Of a DNA stretch of 31,203 nt, positions 7,341-15,317 are shown piece after piece. Location of the stretch: the NCBI RefSeq assembly GCF_938039245.1, contig NZ_CALHVN010000006.1, forward strand, positions 1 to 31,203, in the 5' to 3' direction. This DNA comes from an uncultured Campylobacter sp. (GTDB lineage: Bacteria; Campylobacterota; Campylobacteria; Campylobacterales; Campylobacteraceae). Made by a program: the position numbers and the translations under genes. Each line of letters starts with the position of its first letter. Positions within the stretch are counted from its first letter, which is position 1. The notes below the pieces were generated by a model that made no database searches, was not told the origin of the DNA, and saw nothing but the letters and a program-made list of their open reading frames with translations.

Positions 7341-7461
7341 TTTTTCCTCTAAATTTTATTGTTCGCGCCTCGTTTTTCGCTGCCAAGTCGCGCGAAGTAT
7401 CGCCTGCTCGCGACTATTTCGCGACCTCGCTATTTGCCGAGGCTGGCGCAGAGCGTCAAAT

Positions 7462-8559
7462 TTACCCCGCACTTTTGACGTCGCCGTATTTGTAGTATGC
7501 AGCACATGCGCCCTCGCTAGAGACCATGCACGAGCCCACGGGGGTTTTTGGCGTGCAGGCTTTAGCGAAAATTTTACAATCAAAAGGCTTTGCTCGCCCG
7601 CGTAAAATCTCAGGACAGATACAGGCTTTGCTCTCGCCTTTGCTTTGCACATTGCAGTCAAATTTTACCCTCGCGTCAAGCTTCGCGTACTCGGGGCGTA
7701 GTTTCATACCGCTTTGCGCGATCACGCCAAGACCGCGCCACGAGAAGTCGCACGGCTCGAAAAATTTAGCTACAAGCTCCTGCGCTTTTACGTTGCCCTC
7801 GCGCGTGACGACTCTTGCGTATTCGTTATAGACCTTGTGCGTGCCTGCGTTTTGCTGGCGGACGAGGTTTAGGATGCCGTCCATCAGATCAAGCGGCTCA
7901 AATCCGCTAACCGCGATAGGTTTTTTATACTCGGCCGCGATACTCTCGTAGATGCCGTATCCCGTGATCACGCTCACGTGGCTAGGTCCCAAAAACGCGT
8001 CGATCTTGACGTCTTCGTCGTTTAGGATAGCTCGCACGGGTGCGGGGACGGTAACGTGATTTATATGGAAAAATAGATTTTTTAGCCCGAGTTCCAGCGT
8101 CTTTTGGACCAAATTTGCGCTCATAGGCGTCGTCGTCTCAAACCCGATCGCGAAAAATATCACGCTCTTTTTTGGATTTTCCCGCGCGATTTTGATGCAG
8201 TCTAGCGGGCTATATAGCGCTCTGATGTCGCAACCCTCGCCGCGCAGCTTTTGCAGGCTAGTCGAGGAGCCCGGGACTCTCATCATATCGGCTAGAGTGC
8301 ACAGGATAGTGCCCGGCATCTGGGCTAGCTTGATCGCCTCGTCTATGCGGCTCCTTGGCATCACGCAGACGGGACAGCCGGGACCGTGGACGAAATTTAT
8401 ATGCTCGCCAACCAGCTGCGGCAGGCCAAATTTCATGATCGAGTGCGTGTGTCCGCCGCAAATTTCCATGATATTTAGCGGCTTTACGCTCTCTTTTTTG
8501 ATGAGTTTTGAAAGCGCCAAAATAAGCTCTTTATCGCGAAAATCATTGATTAGATTCAC
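7462..8559 (-). CDS. hypD: Hydrogenase maturation Fe-S scaffold HypD
   Basis: The 365-residue protein has all the family hallmarks: ICGGHTH with Cys34, HGPGCPVCV with Cys62 and Cys65, the H-VSVITGYG segment, and a C-terminal four-cysteine [4Fe-4S] cluster region with CICPEILRG, DCKIF, ACTP and GSCMVSSEGACAAYY. With HypC it is the scaffold on which the Fe(CN)2CO moiety is assembled. The start is GTG at 8559, overlapping the hypC stop as GTGA, with AAAGGA 8 nt upstream, so translation is probably coupled. Confidence 0.97.
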   Translation of the reverse strand: MNLINDFRDKELILALSKLIKKESVKPLNIMEICGGHTHSIMKFGLPQLVGEHINFVHGPGCPVCVMPRSRIDEAIKLAQMPGTILCTLADMMRVPGSSTSLQKLRGEGCDIRALYSPLDCIKIARENPKKSVIFFAIGFETTTPMSANLVQKTLELGLKNLFFHINHVTVPAPVRAILNDEDVKIDAFLGPSHVSVITGYGIYESIAAEYKKPIAVSGFEPLDLMDGILNLVRQQNAGTHKVYNEYARVVTREGNVKAQELVAKFFEPCDFSWRGLGVIAQSGMKLRPEYAKLDARVKFDCNVQSKGESKACICPEILRGRAKPFDCKIFAKACTPKTPVGSCMVSSEGACAAYYKYGDVKSAG

Positions 8560-8870
8560 GCTTTTTCCTTTGCGTCCGGCTTGTTTGCAGCCGCTTGCAT
8601 GGCGCCTAGTCCCGCGTCGCCTTCATCCGCGCCGATCTCGCCGTTTTGCATATCTTTGGCGATTTGGCGGTAGATTTCGATGCTTTCTAGCGCAAATTTC
8701 GTATCGATTTTCTCCATCGCGTAGCCGACGTGGATGAGTACGTATTCGCCAACGGCCACGGGTTGGGCTATGAGATCGAGGCTCACGCGGCGGCTCACGC
8801 CTAGCGTCTCTACGGTAGCGACGTTATCTTCGTCGATCGCGATCACTTTTGAAGGGATTGAGAGGCACAT
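8556..8870 (-). CDS. hypC: Hydrogenase maturation chaperone HypC/HybG
   Basis: The 104-residue protein begins with the family signature MCLSIPSKV, in which Cys2 holds the iron centre and contacts HypD and the large-subunit precursor. The central beta-barrel segment ends in LIHVGYAMEKID. The C-terminal part beyond residue 80 (Gly/Asp/Ala-rich) is longer than in most HypC proteins and looks unstructured. The start overlaps the hypB stop by one base (TAATG) and the end overlaps hypD by four bases, so hypB-hypC-hypD are translationally linked. Confidence 0.96.
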   Translation of the reverse strand: MCLSIPSKVIAIDEDNVATVETLGVSRRVSLDLIAQPVAVGEYVLIHVGYAMEKIDTKFALESIEIYRQIAKDMQNGEIGADEGDAGLGAMQAAANKPDAKEKA

Positions 8871-9676
8871 TATCTAAGCTCTTTTTTAAATTTTAAAAAA
8901 TCCAGCCACTTCTCCATGCCCTCGCCCGTTTTTGCGTCAAGCTCGATGACGTCCACCTTCGGATTTAGTTTGCGAGCCTCTTTGACGACTTTTTTCACGT
9001 CAAATTCAAAATGCGGCAACAGCGAAGTTTTGGTTATCACGATAAGATCGGCGGCGCGAAACATCACGGGGTATTTAGCTACCTTATCATCGCCCTCCGG
9101 CACCGATAGCAGCACGACGTTAAAGTGCGAGCCCACGTCGTAGCTAGCCGGACATACGAGGTTGCCGACGTTTTCTACGAAAACTATATCAAGGCCCTCT
9201 AGAGGCAGATGGTGTAGCCCCTCGTGCACCATAAATGCATCCAGGTGACATGCCTGTCCGGTAGTGATCTGGTGGGCTTTGCCGCCTGCTTTTATTATGC
9301 GGTCGGCGTCTTGGTTGGTTTCTAGATCGCCCTCGACGACGCCGATTTTAAATTTACCGCTTTTTATCGTAGCTTCTAGTAGCGTGGTTTTGCCGCTGCC
9401 GGGGCTGCTCATGAGATTTACGCATAAAATCCCGTGCTCGTCCAAATGAGCGCGGTTGTGCGCGGCCTTTTCGTCGTTTTGGGATAAAATTTTAGTTATC
9501 ACTTCGACCGTTTTGCTGTCGTTTAGCACAGGGTGCGCATGGCCGTGACTATGCTCGTGAGCCGCGCCGTGTCCGTGCTCGGCGCCGTGATCGTGAGCGT
9601 GCGAGTGTGTCGTGCCGTCGGCGTGAGTATGAGCGTGGTCGTGCCCGCCCAGCGAGCATCCGCAATCTTTACACAT
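8870..9676 (-). CDS. hypB: Hydrogenase nickel-incorporation GTPase HypB, histidine-rich
   Basis: The 268-residue protein is a SIMIBI-class GTPase. The N-terminus MCKDCGC is the high-affinity nickel site (CxxCGC). Residues 11-48 hold about 15 His in a His/Gly/Ala/Asp tract that could store nickel, as in rhizobial HypB. The GTPase domain shows the P-loop SSPGSGKT (90-97), EGDLETNQDADRI, the metal-site GQACHLD, the VENVGNLVCP segment and TKTSLLPHF in the base-recognition position. It gives nickel to HypA or the hydrogenase. ATG at 9676 has AAGGAG 6 nt upstream. It is the first gene of the accessory unit and has a TATAAT promoter 31 bp upstream. Confidence 0.97.
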   Translation of the reverse strand: MCKDCGCSLGGHDHAHTHADGTTHSHAHDHGAEHGHGAAHEHSHGHAHPVLNDSKTVEVITKILSQNDEKAAHNRAHLDEHGILCVNLMSSPGSGKTTLLEATIKSGKFKIGVVEGDLETNQDADRIIKAGGKAHQITTGQACHLDAFMVHEGLHHLPLEGLDIVFVENVGNLVCPASYDVGSHFNVVLLSVPEGDDKVAKYPVMFRAADLIVITKTSLLPHFEFDVKKVVKEARKLNPKVDVIELDAKTGEGMEKWLDFLKFKKELR

Positions 9677-9706
9677 TTTGTTTCTCCTTAGCGATTTTTT
9701 GGGGTT

Positions 9707-9712
9707 ATTATA
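9707..9712 (-). promoter_or_regulatory. -10 box of the hypB operon
   Basis: A perfect TATAAT on the minus strand, 31 bp before the hypB ATG. The predicted leader is about 25 nt and contains the Shine-Dalgarno AAGGAG. There is no clear -35; the upstream part is T-rich. Confidence 0.65.
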
Positions 9713-9810
9713 CTCTTAGATGTTAAAGAATTGCTTTAGTTTCATACTTGCGGATATTATTTCGTTGCGTTTTGTTTATATTTTGAGATTTTTATGATAG
9801 CGGCGAGGGC

Positions 9811-9895
9811 TTAAATTTGACTCAAATTTGAGTCGCGTCAAATTTGACGGCTCGGGCTAAATTTGAGCTCAAGTAAGTCTAGTCAAATTTAGCCC
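9811..9895. repeat. Cluster of three perfect AAATTT-centred dyads
   Basis: In the gap between the GDYXXLXY gene and hypB lie GACTCAAATTTGAGTC (9819-9834, a perfect 16-bp palindrome), CGTCAAATTTGACG (9836-9849, a perfect 14-bp palindrome), and a 13-bp inverted repeat GGGCTAAATTTGA (9854-9866) / TCAAATTTAGCCC (9883-9895) with a 16-nt loop. No T-tract follows the last stem on the minus strand, so it is not a standard intrinsic terminator, although it could end the upstream unit in another way. Confidence 0.75.
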
Positions 9896-9913
9896 CTCTA
9901 GCCGCCCATAAAT

Positions 9914-10441
9914 TTAACGCTTGTTAGATTCTCCGACTTTTGGCTTTTCTATTACGATATCCTTGATGCGAGCTTTGCCGTTATCCATCACGCTGATGAC
10001 GGCCGTGGCGTTGAACTCCATCATATCTCGCTCCATCTGCTTTGCGCTTTTGGGCGGCATAAAAAAGGCTTCGATGCCGAAATTTGCGGTATTATAATCA
10101 ACCCTGCCCGCTAAGAACGTGCCGCCCTTAGGTCGCTCAAAGCTATACTTGTCAAATTTATACCTGCCGTCTTTGTCCTGCTTTAAAACGGCGTAAATTT
10201 TTGTGCCGTGCAGCTGCTGCCTTTTGCTTAAATTTGAGTCTCTTTTATCTAGCTCGTAAACGCTCGCAAAGCCGTAGCTAAGGCGCACGTAGTCGCCGCG
10301 AAACATATCGCGCGGATCGTAAACCGTAGTTCGTATCAAGATCTCTTTACCAAAATATATCGGCGCGTATGCATACGCAAGCATCGCAATCACGGCTAAA
10401 ATTTGAAATACCGCGGCGGCAAAAATCAGCTTTAGTTTCAT
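9914..10441 (-). CDS. GDYXXLXY-family membrane-anchored protein
   Basis: The 175-residue protein has an N-terminal signal anchor (MKLKLIFAAAVFQILAVIAMLAYAYAP) followed by a beta-rich extracytoplasmic domain with RTTVYDPRDMFRGDYVRLSY, the motif that names the GDYXXLXY family (Pfam). The biochemical role of this family is unknown. It commonly sits next to a DUF2157 membrane protein, exactly as here: its start overlaps the DUF2157 gene by four bases, so the two are co-translated. Nothing links it to hydrogenase apart from position between the two hydrogenase units. Confidence 0.88.
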   Translation of the reverse strand: MKLKLIFAAAVFQILAVIAMLAYAYAPIYFGKEILIRTTVYDPRDMFRGDYVRLSYGFASVYELDKRDSNLSKRQQLHGTKIYAVLKQDKDGRYKFDKYSFERPKGGTFLAGRVDYNTANFGIEAFFMPPKSAKQMERDMMEFNATAVISVMDNGKARIKDIVIEKPKVGESNKR

Positions 10442-11721
10442 TTCGCGCTCCTTTTTTTAGATATCCTAGAGACCCCGAGTACCACGAGCGCAAATACCAA
10501 AAATAGCGCGCTGGCGCTGACGTAATCGCCGACTATATCGACGTAGCGCACGAACGCCACCCAAAAAATGAGCGCAATGCCGAATTTCATATTATTTTGC
10601 TTGATAAGAGCGACCGCGATGCAAACGCCGATGAGCGAAAACACGCCCTCCTCGTAGCCCGCAAACGCGTCTAAGATAAAAGGCAGTGCGACCAAAAGCG
10701 CTGTGGTGGTAGCGGCGGCGTATTTTTTAAAATAAAACGCAAGCCCCAAAGATACCGCGCAAAATGCGGCAAATAGCGCTCCAAACACGCTTTTTAAAAA
10801 TGTAACCCCGTTTAAAACATTTTCGTAGTTCTGGGCGCCGTAAGACCACGGACGAGAAAAATGCAAATCCTCGTAAAGCGACATATCAAAGCACAAGATA
10901 CCCGCACCGCAGACGATACCGATGTTTTTAAGGTAAAAAACGAGTTCAAATTTACCCGCCCTCTCAAGTAAAAACGAAGCGCAAACGGCGAGCAAGCAGT
11001 AGCTAAGCGCGAAAAAATGAACGTCGTAAAACGCGTCCTCCACGTGCAAATCGGCTAGAAAATATCTCTCATAAAGTACGAAAGAGACGATATAAACAAA
11101 CACGCTCGCAAAAAGCGCAGCCGTTAGCAACCTCGAGTCATCGCGCCAAAGAACGGCCGTGCAGGCTACTATAAATAACAAAAATCCGTGCGAGACGCCG
11201 CTAAACTCAAACTCCATCAAAAACCAAATAAGCCCCAAAACAATAGCCTGCAATGCGATGATGGACTTACGCGTCGCAAGCGCTAGTGCCAAAGCTCCGA
11301 CCGCCCACAGCAGCACGCCGTCAGGCATATGCTCGCCTAGATGGTAAATTTGCGCGACTAAAATGATCGCCGCGCCGTAGCAAAAGTTACCCAGAAAAAA
11401 CAGCGTCGTAGCCTGCGTCTCTTTGCCGTTTTTTTGCGCCCAAACTCCGCTAAAATTTACCGCCGCAAGTATGCCTAGCACGATGATTAGCCTTAGGGCG
11501 CGCGGCAACTCCTCCCAGTTTGCGCCTACTAACGTAAATAGCGAAAGCGCCAAAAACAGATACGCGACGAGTTTTAATATAAAGCTTCGCCGCTCGTTTG
11601 CGCCCGACAAATCTATATCGTATCTAGCCGCTATCTTGCGCGCCGCCTCGTCACTTACCAGCCCTTCTTCTCGCCACTTCGCAAGCTCGTCTGCGAGAAA
11701 ATTTTTATGAAATATCATCAT
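10438..11721 (-). CDS. DUF2157 polytopic membrane protein
   Basis: The 427-residue protein has a cytoplasmic N-terminal DUF2157 segment (residues 5-45, LADELAKWREEGLVSDEAARKIA...) followed by about ten to twelve hydrophobic helices up to the C-terminal basic SRISKKRSAK. DUF2157 proteins are of unknown function and pair with GDYXXLXY proteins. Two ATG codons stand in tandem at the start, with GGAG 9 nt upstream. The downstream GDYXXLXY gene overlaps by four bases. Confidence 0.88.
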   Translation of the reverse strand: MMIFHKNFLADELAKWREEGLVSDEAARKIAARYDIDLSGANERRSFILKLVAYLFLALSLFTLVGANWEELPRALRLIIVLGILAAVNFSGVWAQKNGKETQATTLFFLGNFCYGAAIILVAQIYHLGEHMPDGVLLWAVGALALALATRKSIIALQAIVLGLIWFLMEFEFSGVSHGFLLFIVACTAVLWRDDSRLLTAALFASVFVYIVSFVLYERYFLADLHVEDAFYDVHFFALSYCLLAVCASFLLERAGKFELVFYLKNIGIVCGAGILCFDMSLYEDLHFSRPWSYGAQNYENVLNGVTFLKSVFGALFAAFCAVSLGLAFYFKKYAAATTTALLVALPFILDAFAGYEEGVFSLIGVCIAVALIKQNNMKFGIALIFWVAFVRYVDIVGDYVSASALFLVFALVVLGVSRISKKRSAK

Positions 11722-12580
11722 TTTTCTACTCCATTTATTTTATCTTCCTGTGTCGCCCCGCCCGGTAGAGCGCCGCATAGCCTGCCCCCCGACTATCTCG
11801 CGCTTTACTCAAGTCCTAAAAAACGCCGCCGCTCATCCATAAAAAACGCTTTTGCAGGCTAAATTTACCAAAAACCTCGCCCGTATCTATGCGTAAAAAT
11901 AGTCGTAAAATCTGCTAAAAATCCGTTTTTGCGGTACCTTCGCAAAAATCGCAGCAAGTATGGACAAGATACCCGAGCTTTCCTTGTTTTGAGTAAAATT
12001 TAAAAAAAATTACCTCAAATCCTAGATAAATTAATCGCGCGATTTTAGCAAAAACAAAATCAAAATGTAAAGAAATAGCGAAAATACCGCAGTTTTGGGC
12101 GGCATTTTTGGCTTGCCGTTTAAATGCGGCAGACTTTAGCGGCGCAAACGGTCATAAACCGTAAAATTTAATCAGCCGGTTCTTAAAGCGCGCTTACGGG
12201 CGTTTTTATTTTAATTCTAAACGCGCAAATATCGCCCTTTTGCGGTGCAAAATCACGCCTATGCGTAAGCTTAAATCTGCCGCTTTTTGCTTTCTTTGCG
12301 CCAAGAAGCGGTAAGCGTCAGAAATTATCGCGCTTTTTAGAAGCTTAAAGAGATAAATTTTAAGCTTTGTTTTTAAAAATATGCAAAAATTTAACATCAA
12401 ATAACGGCAAATTTAAAAGAGTAAATTTTAAAAAATAAAAACATCGATTTAAACGGATTAAAATTAATATCTAGTTTTAACGTAAAAGAGCATTAAACAA
12501 ATAAACATAAAAATCCTGCGTAAATTATAAATAAAATTTACGCTAGAAAAATATAAAATAAATAAGCATAAAATATAAAA
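11722..12580. other. Gene-free block between nikR and the DUF2157 gene
   Basis: About 860 bp without a convincing gene. The left half (11722-12300) has GC near that of the flanks and scattered short open frames without ribosome binding sites; the best is a 64-codon frame at 12206-12400 on the minus strand with no recognisable content. The right part (12380-12580) is extremely AT-rich. The promoter of the DUF2157 pair must lie in the left end on the minus strand, but no clean TATAAT is seen there. It may hold an unrecognised small RNA or the remains of a lost gene. Confidence 0.5.
12518..12543. repeat. Perfect 9-bp dyad in the AT-rich gap
   Basis: GCGTAAATT (12518-12526) and AATTTACGC (12535-12543) are separated by ATAAATAA. 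They lie about 40 bp beyond the nikR terminator hairpin. There is no T-tract of the terminator type, so an operator or structural site is possible. Confidence 0.5.
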
Positions 12581-12616
12581 TTCATCCGCCTAGCCCAACC
12601 AAGCCAAACGGATGAA
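12581..12616 (-). terminator. Probable terminator after nikR
   Basis: TTCATCCG and CGGATGAA form an 8-bp stem with a 20-nt loop, starting 11 bp after the nikR stop. On the minus strand a T-rich run (TTTTATATTTTA) follows. Confidence 0.65.
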
Positions 12617-12626
12617 ATCTGCTAGC

Positions 12627-13040
12627 CTACGAGTGAGGAACGGCAGCTCTAGTGAGTTTTGAAAATTTCACACCTTTTAGTCCGCCCATTTTTTCTGAAA
12701 ATTTCTCGATAGACCCTGCTTTGCCGCGCAGTATCAGAGTCTCTAGGCAGTTATCGTGATCCACGTGGACGTGAGTCGTGCAGGCGATGTGCAGGTTCGC
12801 CTTGTGCTCGATGTCCATCATTTTCACGACGAGGTCGTTTTGGTGATGTAGATAAATGAGCGTCAAAACGCCGATAAGATCCTCATCTGCGTCCTTCCAG
12901 CTGTCATTTACTATTTTTTCCCTAATCAAATCGCGAGTAAATTCGCTTCTTGAAGCATAGCCCTGAGCGCCTATCTTGCTATCTAGCTCATCTAGGAGTT
13001 GTTTTGGCAACGATACGCTAAACCTGATGATGTTTTCCAC
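12627..13040 (-). CDS. nikR: Nickel-responsive transcriptional regulator NikR
   Basis: The 137-residue protein has an N-terminal ribbon-helix-helix DNA-binding domain (residues 1-50, IIRFSVSLPKQLLDELD...SRSEFTRDLIRE) and a C-terminal ACT-like nickel domain. The four high-affinity nickel ligands are present: His79, His90, His92 and Cys98, corresponding to His76, His87, His89 and Cys95 of E. coli NikR. The start is GTG at 13040 with AAGGAGG 5 nt upstream. It lies 51 bp downstream of hypF with its own -10 box, so it can be made apart from the hydrogenase operon. It probably controls nickel uptake or hydrogenase genes here; no nickel transporter gene is in the window. Confidence 0.96.
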   Translation of the reverse strand: MENIIRFSVSLPKQLLDELDSKIGAQGYASRSEFTRDLIREKIVNDSWKDADEDLIGVLTLIYLHHQNDLVVKMMDIEHKANLHIACTTHVHVDHDNCLETLILRGKAGSIEKFSEKMGGLKGVKFSKLTRAAVPHS

Positions 13041-13068
13041 TATCGCCTCCTTAAAGAAAATATTACAT

Positions 13069-13074
13069 ATTATA
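13069..13074 (-). promoter_or_regulatory. -10 box of nikR
   Basis: A TATAAT directly preceded by TG on the minus strand, 28 bp before the nikR GTG, in the short hypF-nikR gap. The surrounding GTATAATATGTAATATT has a partial repeat structure that could be a NikR operator (autoregulation); this is only a possibility. Confidence 0.6.
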
Positions 13075-13091
13075 CATCAGGAAACTTTAAT

Positions 13092-15317
13092 TTATATTAA
13101 TGTAAATGCGATTTGACCGATAGCTATACTCGAATCATTGGCGGTAAAATTTTTATTTATGTAATAATTCTTACCTTTTTGCTTAAGAATTAAAATTACA
13201 TTTTCAAGCAGGACTTTATTTTGAAAAACACCGCCTGCTAGCAAGACGTCGTTAGGCTGCGCGCAAGCTACGTCCGCTACTAGCTTTGCGAGCCCTTTTA
13301 TAAAGCCCGTCGCAGCCGTTTTAGCATCGTCTTTTAGAGCTCTTTTAAAGGCCTCTTTAAAGCAAATTTTGTCACTCCTGATTTCAAACTCGTAGCAGGC
13401 ATCCAAATTTGCGTCAAAAAGTGCCTCTAGGCTCATCCCCGCCTCGCCCTCGTAGCTGATGCTATCAAGCCCCAAGATCACCGCCGCAAACGCGTCAAAA
13501 ATTCGTCCAAGCGAGCTGGTTTTGACGCAGTTTATTTGCTTTTCGTGCAGGATTTTTAGATTTTTTAGCTTAGCGGGCTCAAATTTGGCCAAAAACGCCT
13601 CCGCCTCGAGCTCTAGATTATATTTTAAAATCGCGGCATAAGCGATCTGCCGGATATTTTTCACGCTAGCTTCGCCGCCGATCAGTAAAATTTCGTCAAA
13701 TTTGCAAACTCGCTCGTACTCCTTGCCGCGCACTTTTAGGATCTCTCCGCCCCAGACGCTCCCGTCCGCACCGTATCCCGTGCCGTCAAAGCAAAAGCCC
13801 ATATACTCGCGCTTTGCGTCCAGATCGTTTTCTAAAATCACCGATAGCAAATGGGCGTGATGGTGCTGGATCTGCGTGATATTTGAGCCCAAATTTGCGG
13901 CATATTTGCGCGCCCATTTTAGGTTTAAAAAATGCGGGTGCAAATCCGCTACGATCTCGTCAAATTTTAGCTCGTAAATCTCGCTAAAAAGATTGATTAG
14001 CGCGCAAAATCGCTCATAGGTCGCGACGTTTTTTAGATCGCCGATATATGGGCTTACCATCAGCTCGCCGTCCTTAAAGATCGCAAACTGATTTTTTAGC
14101 TCCGCTCCGACGGCCAAAACGGTCTTTTCGCTCTTAAATTTCGTGAGGATAAACTTAGGATGCACGCCGCGGCTGGTGCGGATAAAGATAGGCTCGCTGC
14201 CCGCTACAAACGCGATACTATCGTCGCTTGGCGAGTGGATCTCGCGGTCGTTGTCTAGGTAAAAATCTATCACGCCGCCCAGCTTTTCTCGCAGGTCTTT
14301 TTCGTTGTAGATTATTGGCTCGCCAGAGACGTTAGCCGAGGTAGCGATGACGTCGCCCTCTAAGTACTCAAAAAGCAAGAGATGAACGCCCGTGTATGGC
14401 AAAAATATGCCGATTTTATTGAGTCCCGGCGCTAAATTTGGGGGAACCGGCGCGTCAGGCAAGCTTTGCAAAACGACGATCGGTTTTAAATTTGAGCTTA
14501 AAAGCCGCTCTTCTTCGAGCGAAATTTGAGCGTATTTTTTAGCGCGCGCGAGGTCTTTACACATCACGGCAAATGGCTTTTTAGGCCGCTTTTTTCGCTC
14601 TCTTAGTAGCCCCACCGTATCATCCTTTAAACGGCACATCAGATGAAATCCGCCAAGCCCCTTTACGGCTAAAATTTTACCCTCGTTTATGAGACGCGCG
14701 GCCTGCTTCGCGCTATCGTTATCCCGCGCCAAAACCCGCCCGAATTTATCTTTTAGAGCAAGCCTAGGCCCGCAGTTTGGGCAGGAGACGGGCTGGGCGT
14801 GATAGCGACGATTTAGCGGATTTTTGTATTCGCCGCCGCAAAATTCGCACATCTTAAACGCGTTCATCGTCGTGTTTGCGCGGTCGTAAGGCAGCGACTC
14901 GATAATCGAAAACCTCGGGCCGCAGTTGGTGCAGTTGATAAAAGGATAATGATACCTCGGGTCTGCGGGGTCGTAAAACTCGCGCTCGCAGTCTACGCAT
15001 AGGGCAAAATCGGGCAAGATAGGCGCGTGTTTTTTGGCTGATTTTGAGGCGACTATCTTAAACTCGTCAAATTTCGCGTCCTCTAGCTCTGTTTTTCTCA
15101 TCTCGTCGATACGAGCGAGGCTGGGCAGCTCCTCATGCAGCGCTTTTTCAAATTTTTCTATCTGCTCGTCTGGGCCGCAAAGCGTTAGCTTCACACCCTC
15201 GTCGTCGTTGTAAATTTCGCCCGCAAGGCCGAATTTAAGGGCTAGATTATAAACGAAAGGGCGAAAGCCGACGCCTTGGACTAAGCCTGAAATTTCATAT
15301 TTAAAACATCTCTTCAA
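13092..15317 (-). CDS. hypF: Hydrogenase maturation carbamoyltransferase HypF
   Basis: The 741-residue protein is full length. Order: acylphosphatase domain (1-90, with VQGVGFRPF at 13-21 and catalytic Arg19); two zinc fingers (Cys107/110/129/132 and Cys157/160/179/182); a YrdC-like domain (about 195-385, KGLGGFHL... and SANVSGEP); and a Kae1-like domain with the metal-binding HHHAH and the C-terminal LLAGGVFQNK. It makes carbamoyl-AMP from carbamoyl phosphate and transfers the carbamoyl group to HypE Cys349. The start is TTG at 15317: a TGA lies directly upstream in frame and no early ATG exists, and KYEISGLVQGVG matches the normal N-terminus. It overlaps hydE by 17 bp with only a weak AAAGAG upstream, so it is probably translationally coupled. 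Confidence 0.97.
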   Translation of the reverse strand: MKRCFKYEISGLVQGVGFRPFVYNLALKFGLAGEIYNDDEGVKLTLCGPDEQIEKFEKALHEELPSLARIDEMRKTELEDAKFDEFKIVASKSAKKHAPILPDFALCVDCEREFYDPADPRYHYPFINCTNCGPRFSIIESLPYDRANTTMNAFKMCEFCGGEYKNPLNRRYHAQPVSCPNCGPRLALKDKFGRVLARDNDSAKQAARLINEGKILAVKGLGGFHLMCRLKDDTVGLLRERKKRPKKPFAVMCKDLARAKKYAQISLEEERLLSSNLKPIVVLQSLPDAPVPPNLAPGLNKIGIFLPYTGVHLLLFEYLEGDVIATSANVSGEPIIYNEKDLREKLGGVIDFYLDNDREIHSPSDDSIAFVAGSEPIFIRTSRGVHPKFILTKFKSEKTVLAVGAELKNQFAIFKDGELMVSPYIGDLKNVATYERFCALINLFSEIYELKFDEIVADLHPHFLNLKWARKYAANLGSNITQIQHHHAHLLSVILENDLDAKREYMGFCFDGTGYGADGSVWGGEILKVRGKEYERVCKFDEILLIGGEASVKNIRQIAYAAILKYNLELEAEAFLAKFEPAKLKNLKILHEKQINCVKTSSLGRIFDAFAAVILGLDSISYEGEAGMSLEALFDANLDACYEFEIRSDKICFKEAFKRALKDDAKTAATGFIKGLAKLVADVACAQPNDVLLAGGVFQNKVLLENVILILKQKGKNYYINKNFTANDSSIAIGQIAFTLI

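Noticed and set aside
7395..7430. TCGCGA repeats in the hypD-hypE gap as an attenuator or terminator
   Set aside because: The stem is only 6 bp of self-complementary TCGCGA with no T-run. It may be a weak hairpin but is not enough to call.
6553..7605. 350-codon plus-strand open frame opposite hypE and hypD
   Set aside because: It is antisense to two certain hyp genes, is rich in Ser/Arg/Leu of shadow-frame type, and has no ribosome binding site or family signature.
8192..8737. 181-codon plus-strand frame opposite hypD and hypC
   Set aside because: A shadow of the two hyp genes, with no start context and no domain.
11815..11995. Minus-strand fragment reading LVHTCCDFCEGTAKTDF, reminiscent of the QueH N-terminus
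   Set aside because: The match is only a few residues, the frame soon hits TAG, and the following sequence does not resemble QueH. Probably chance.
12240..12320. Possible hairpin CCGCTT...AAGCGG as a terminator or small RNA end
   Set aside because: Only a 6-bp stem with a loop of about 20 nt and no T-tract; not better than chance in 900 bp.
12206..12400. 64-codon minus-strand frame in the nikR-DUF2157 gap
   Set aside because: No Shine-Dalgarno, basic low-information product and no recognisable family; kept only as part of the gap description.
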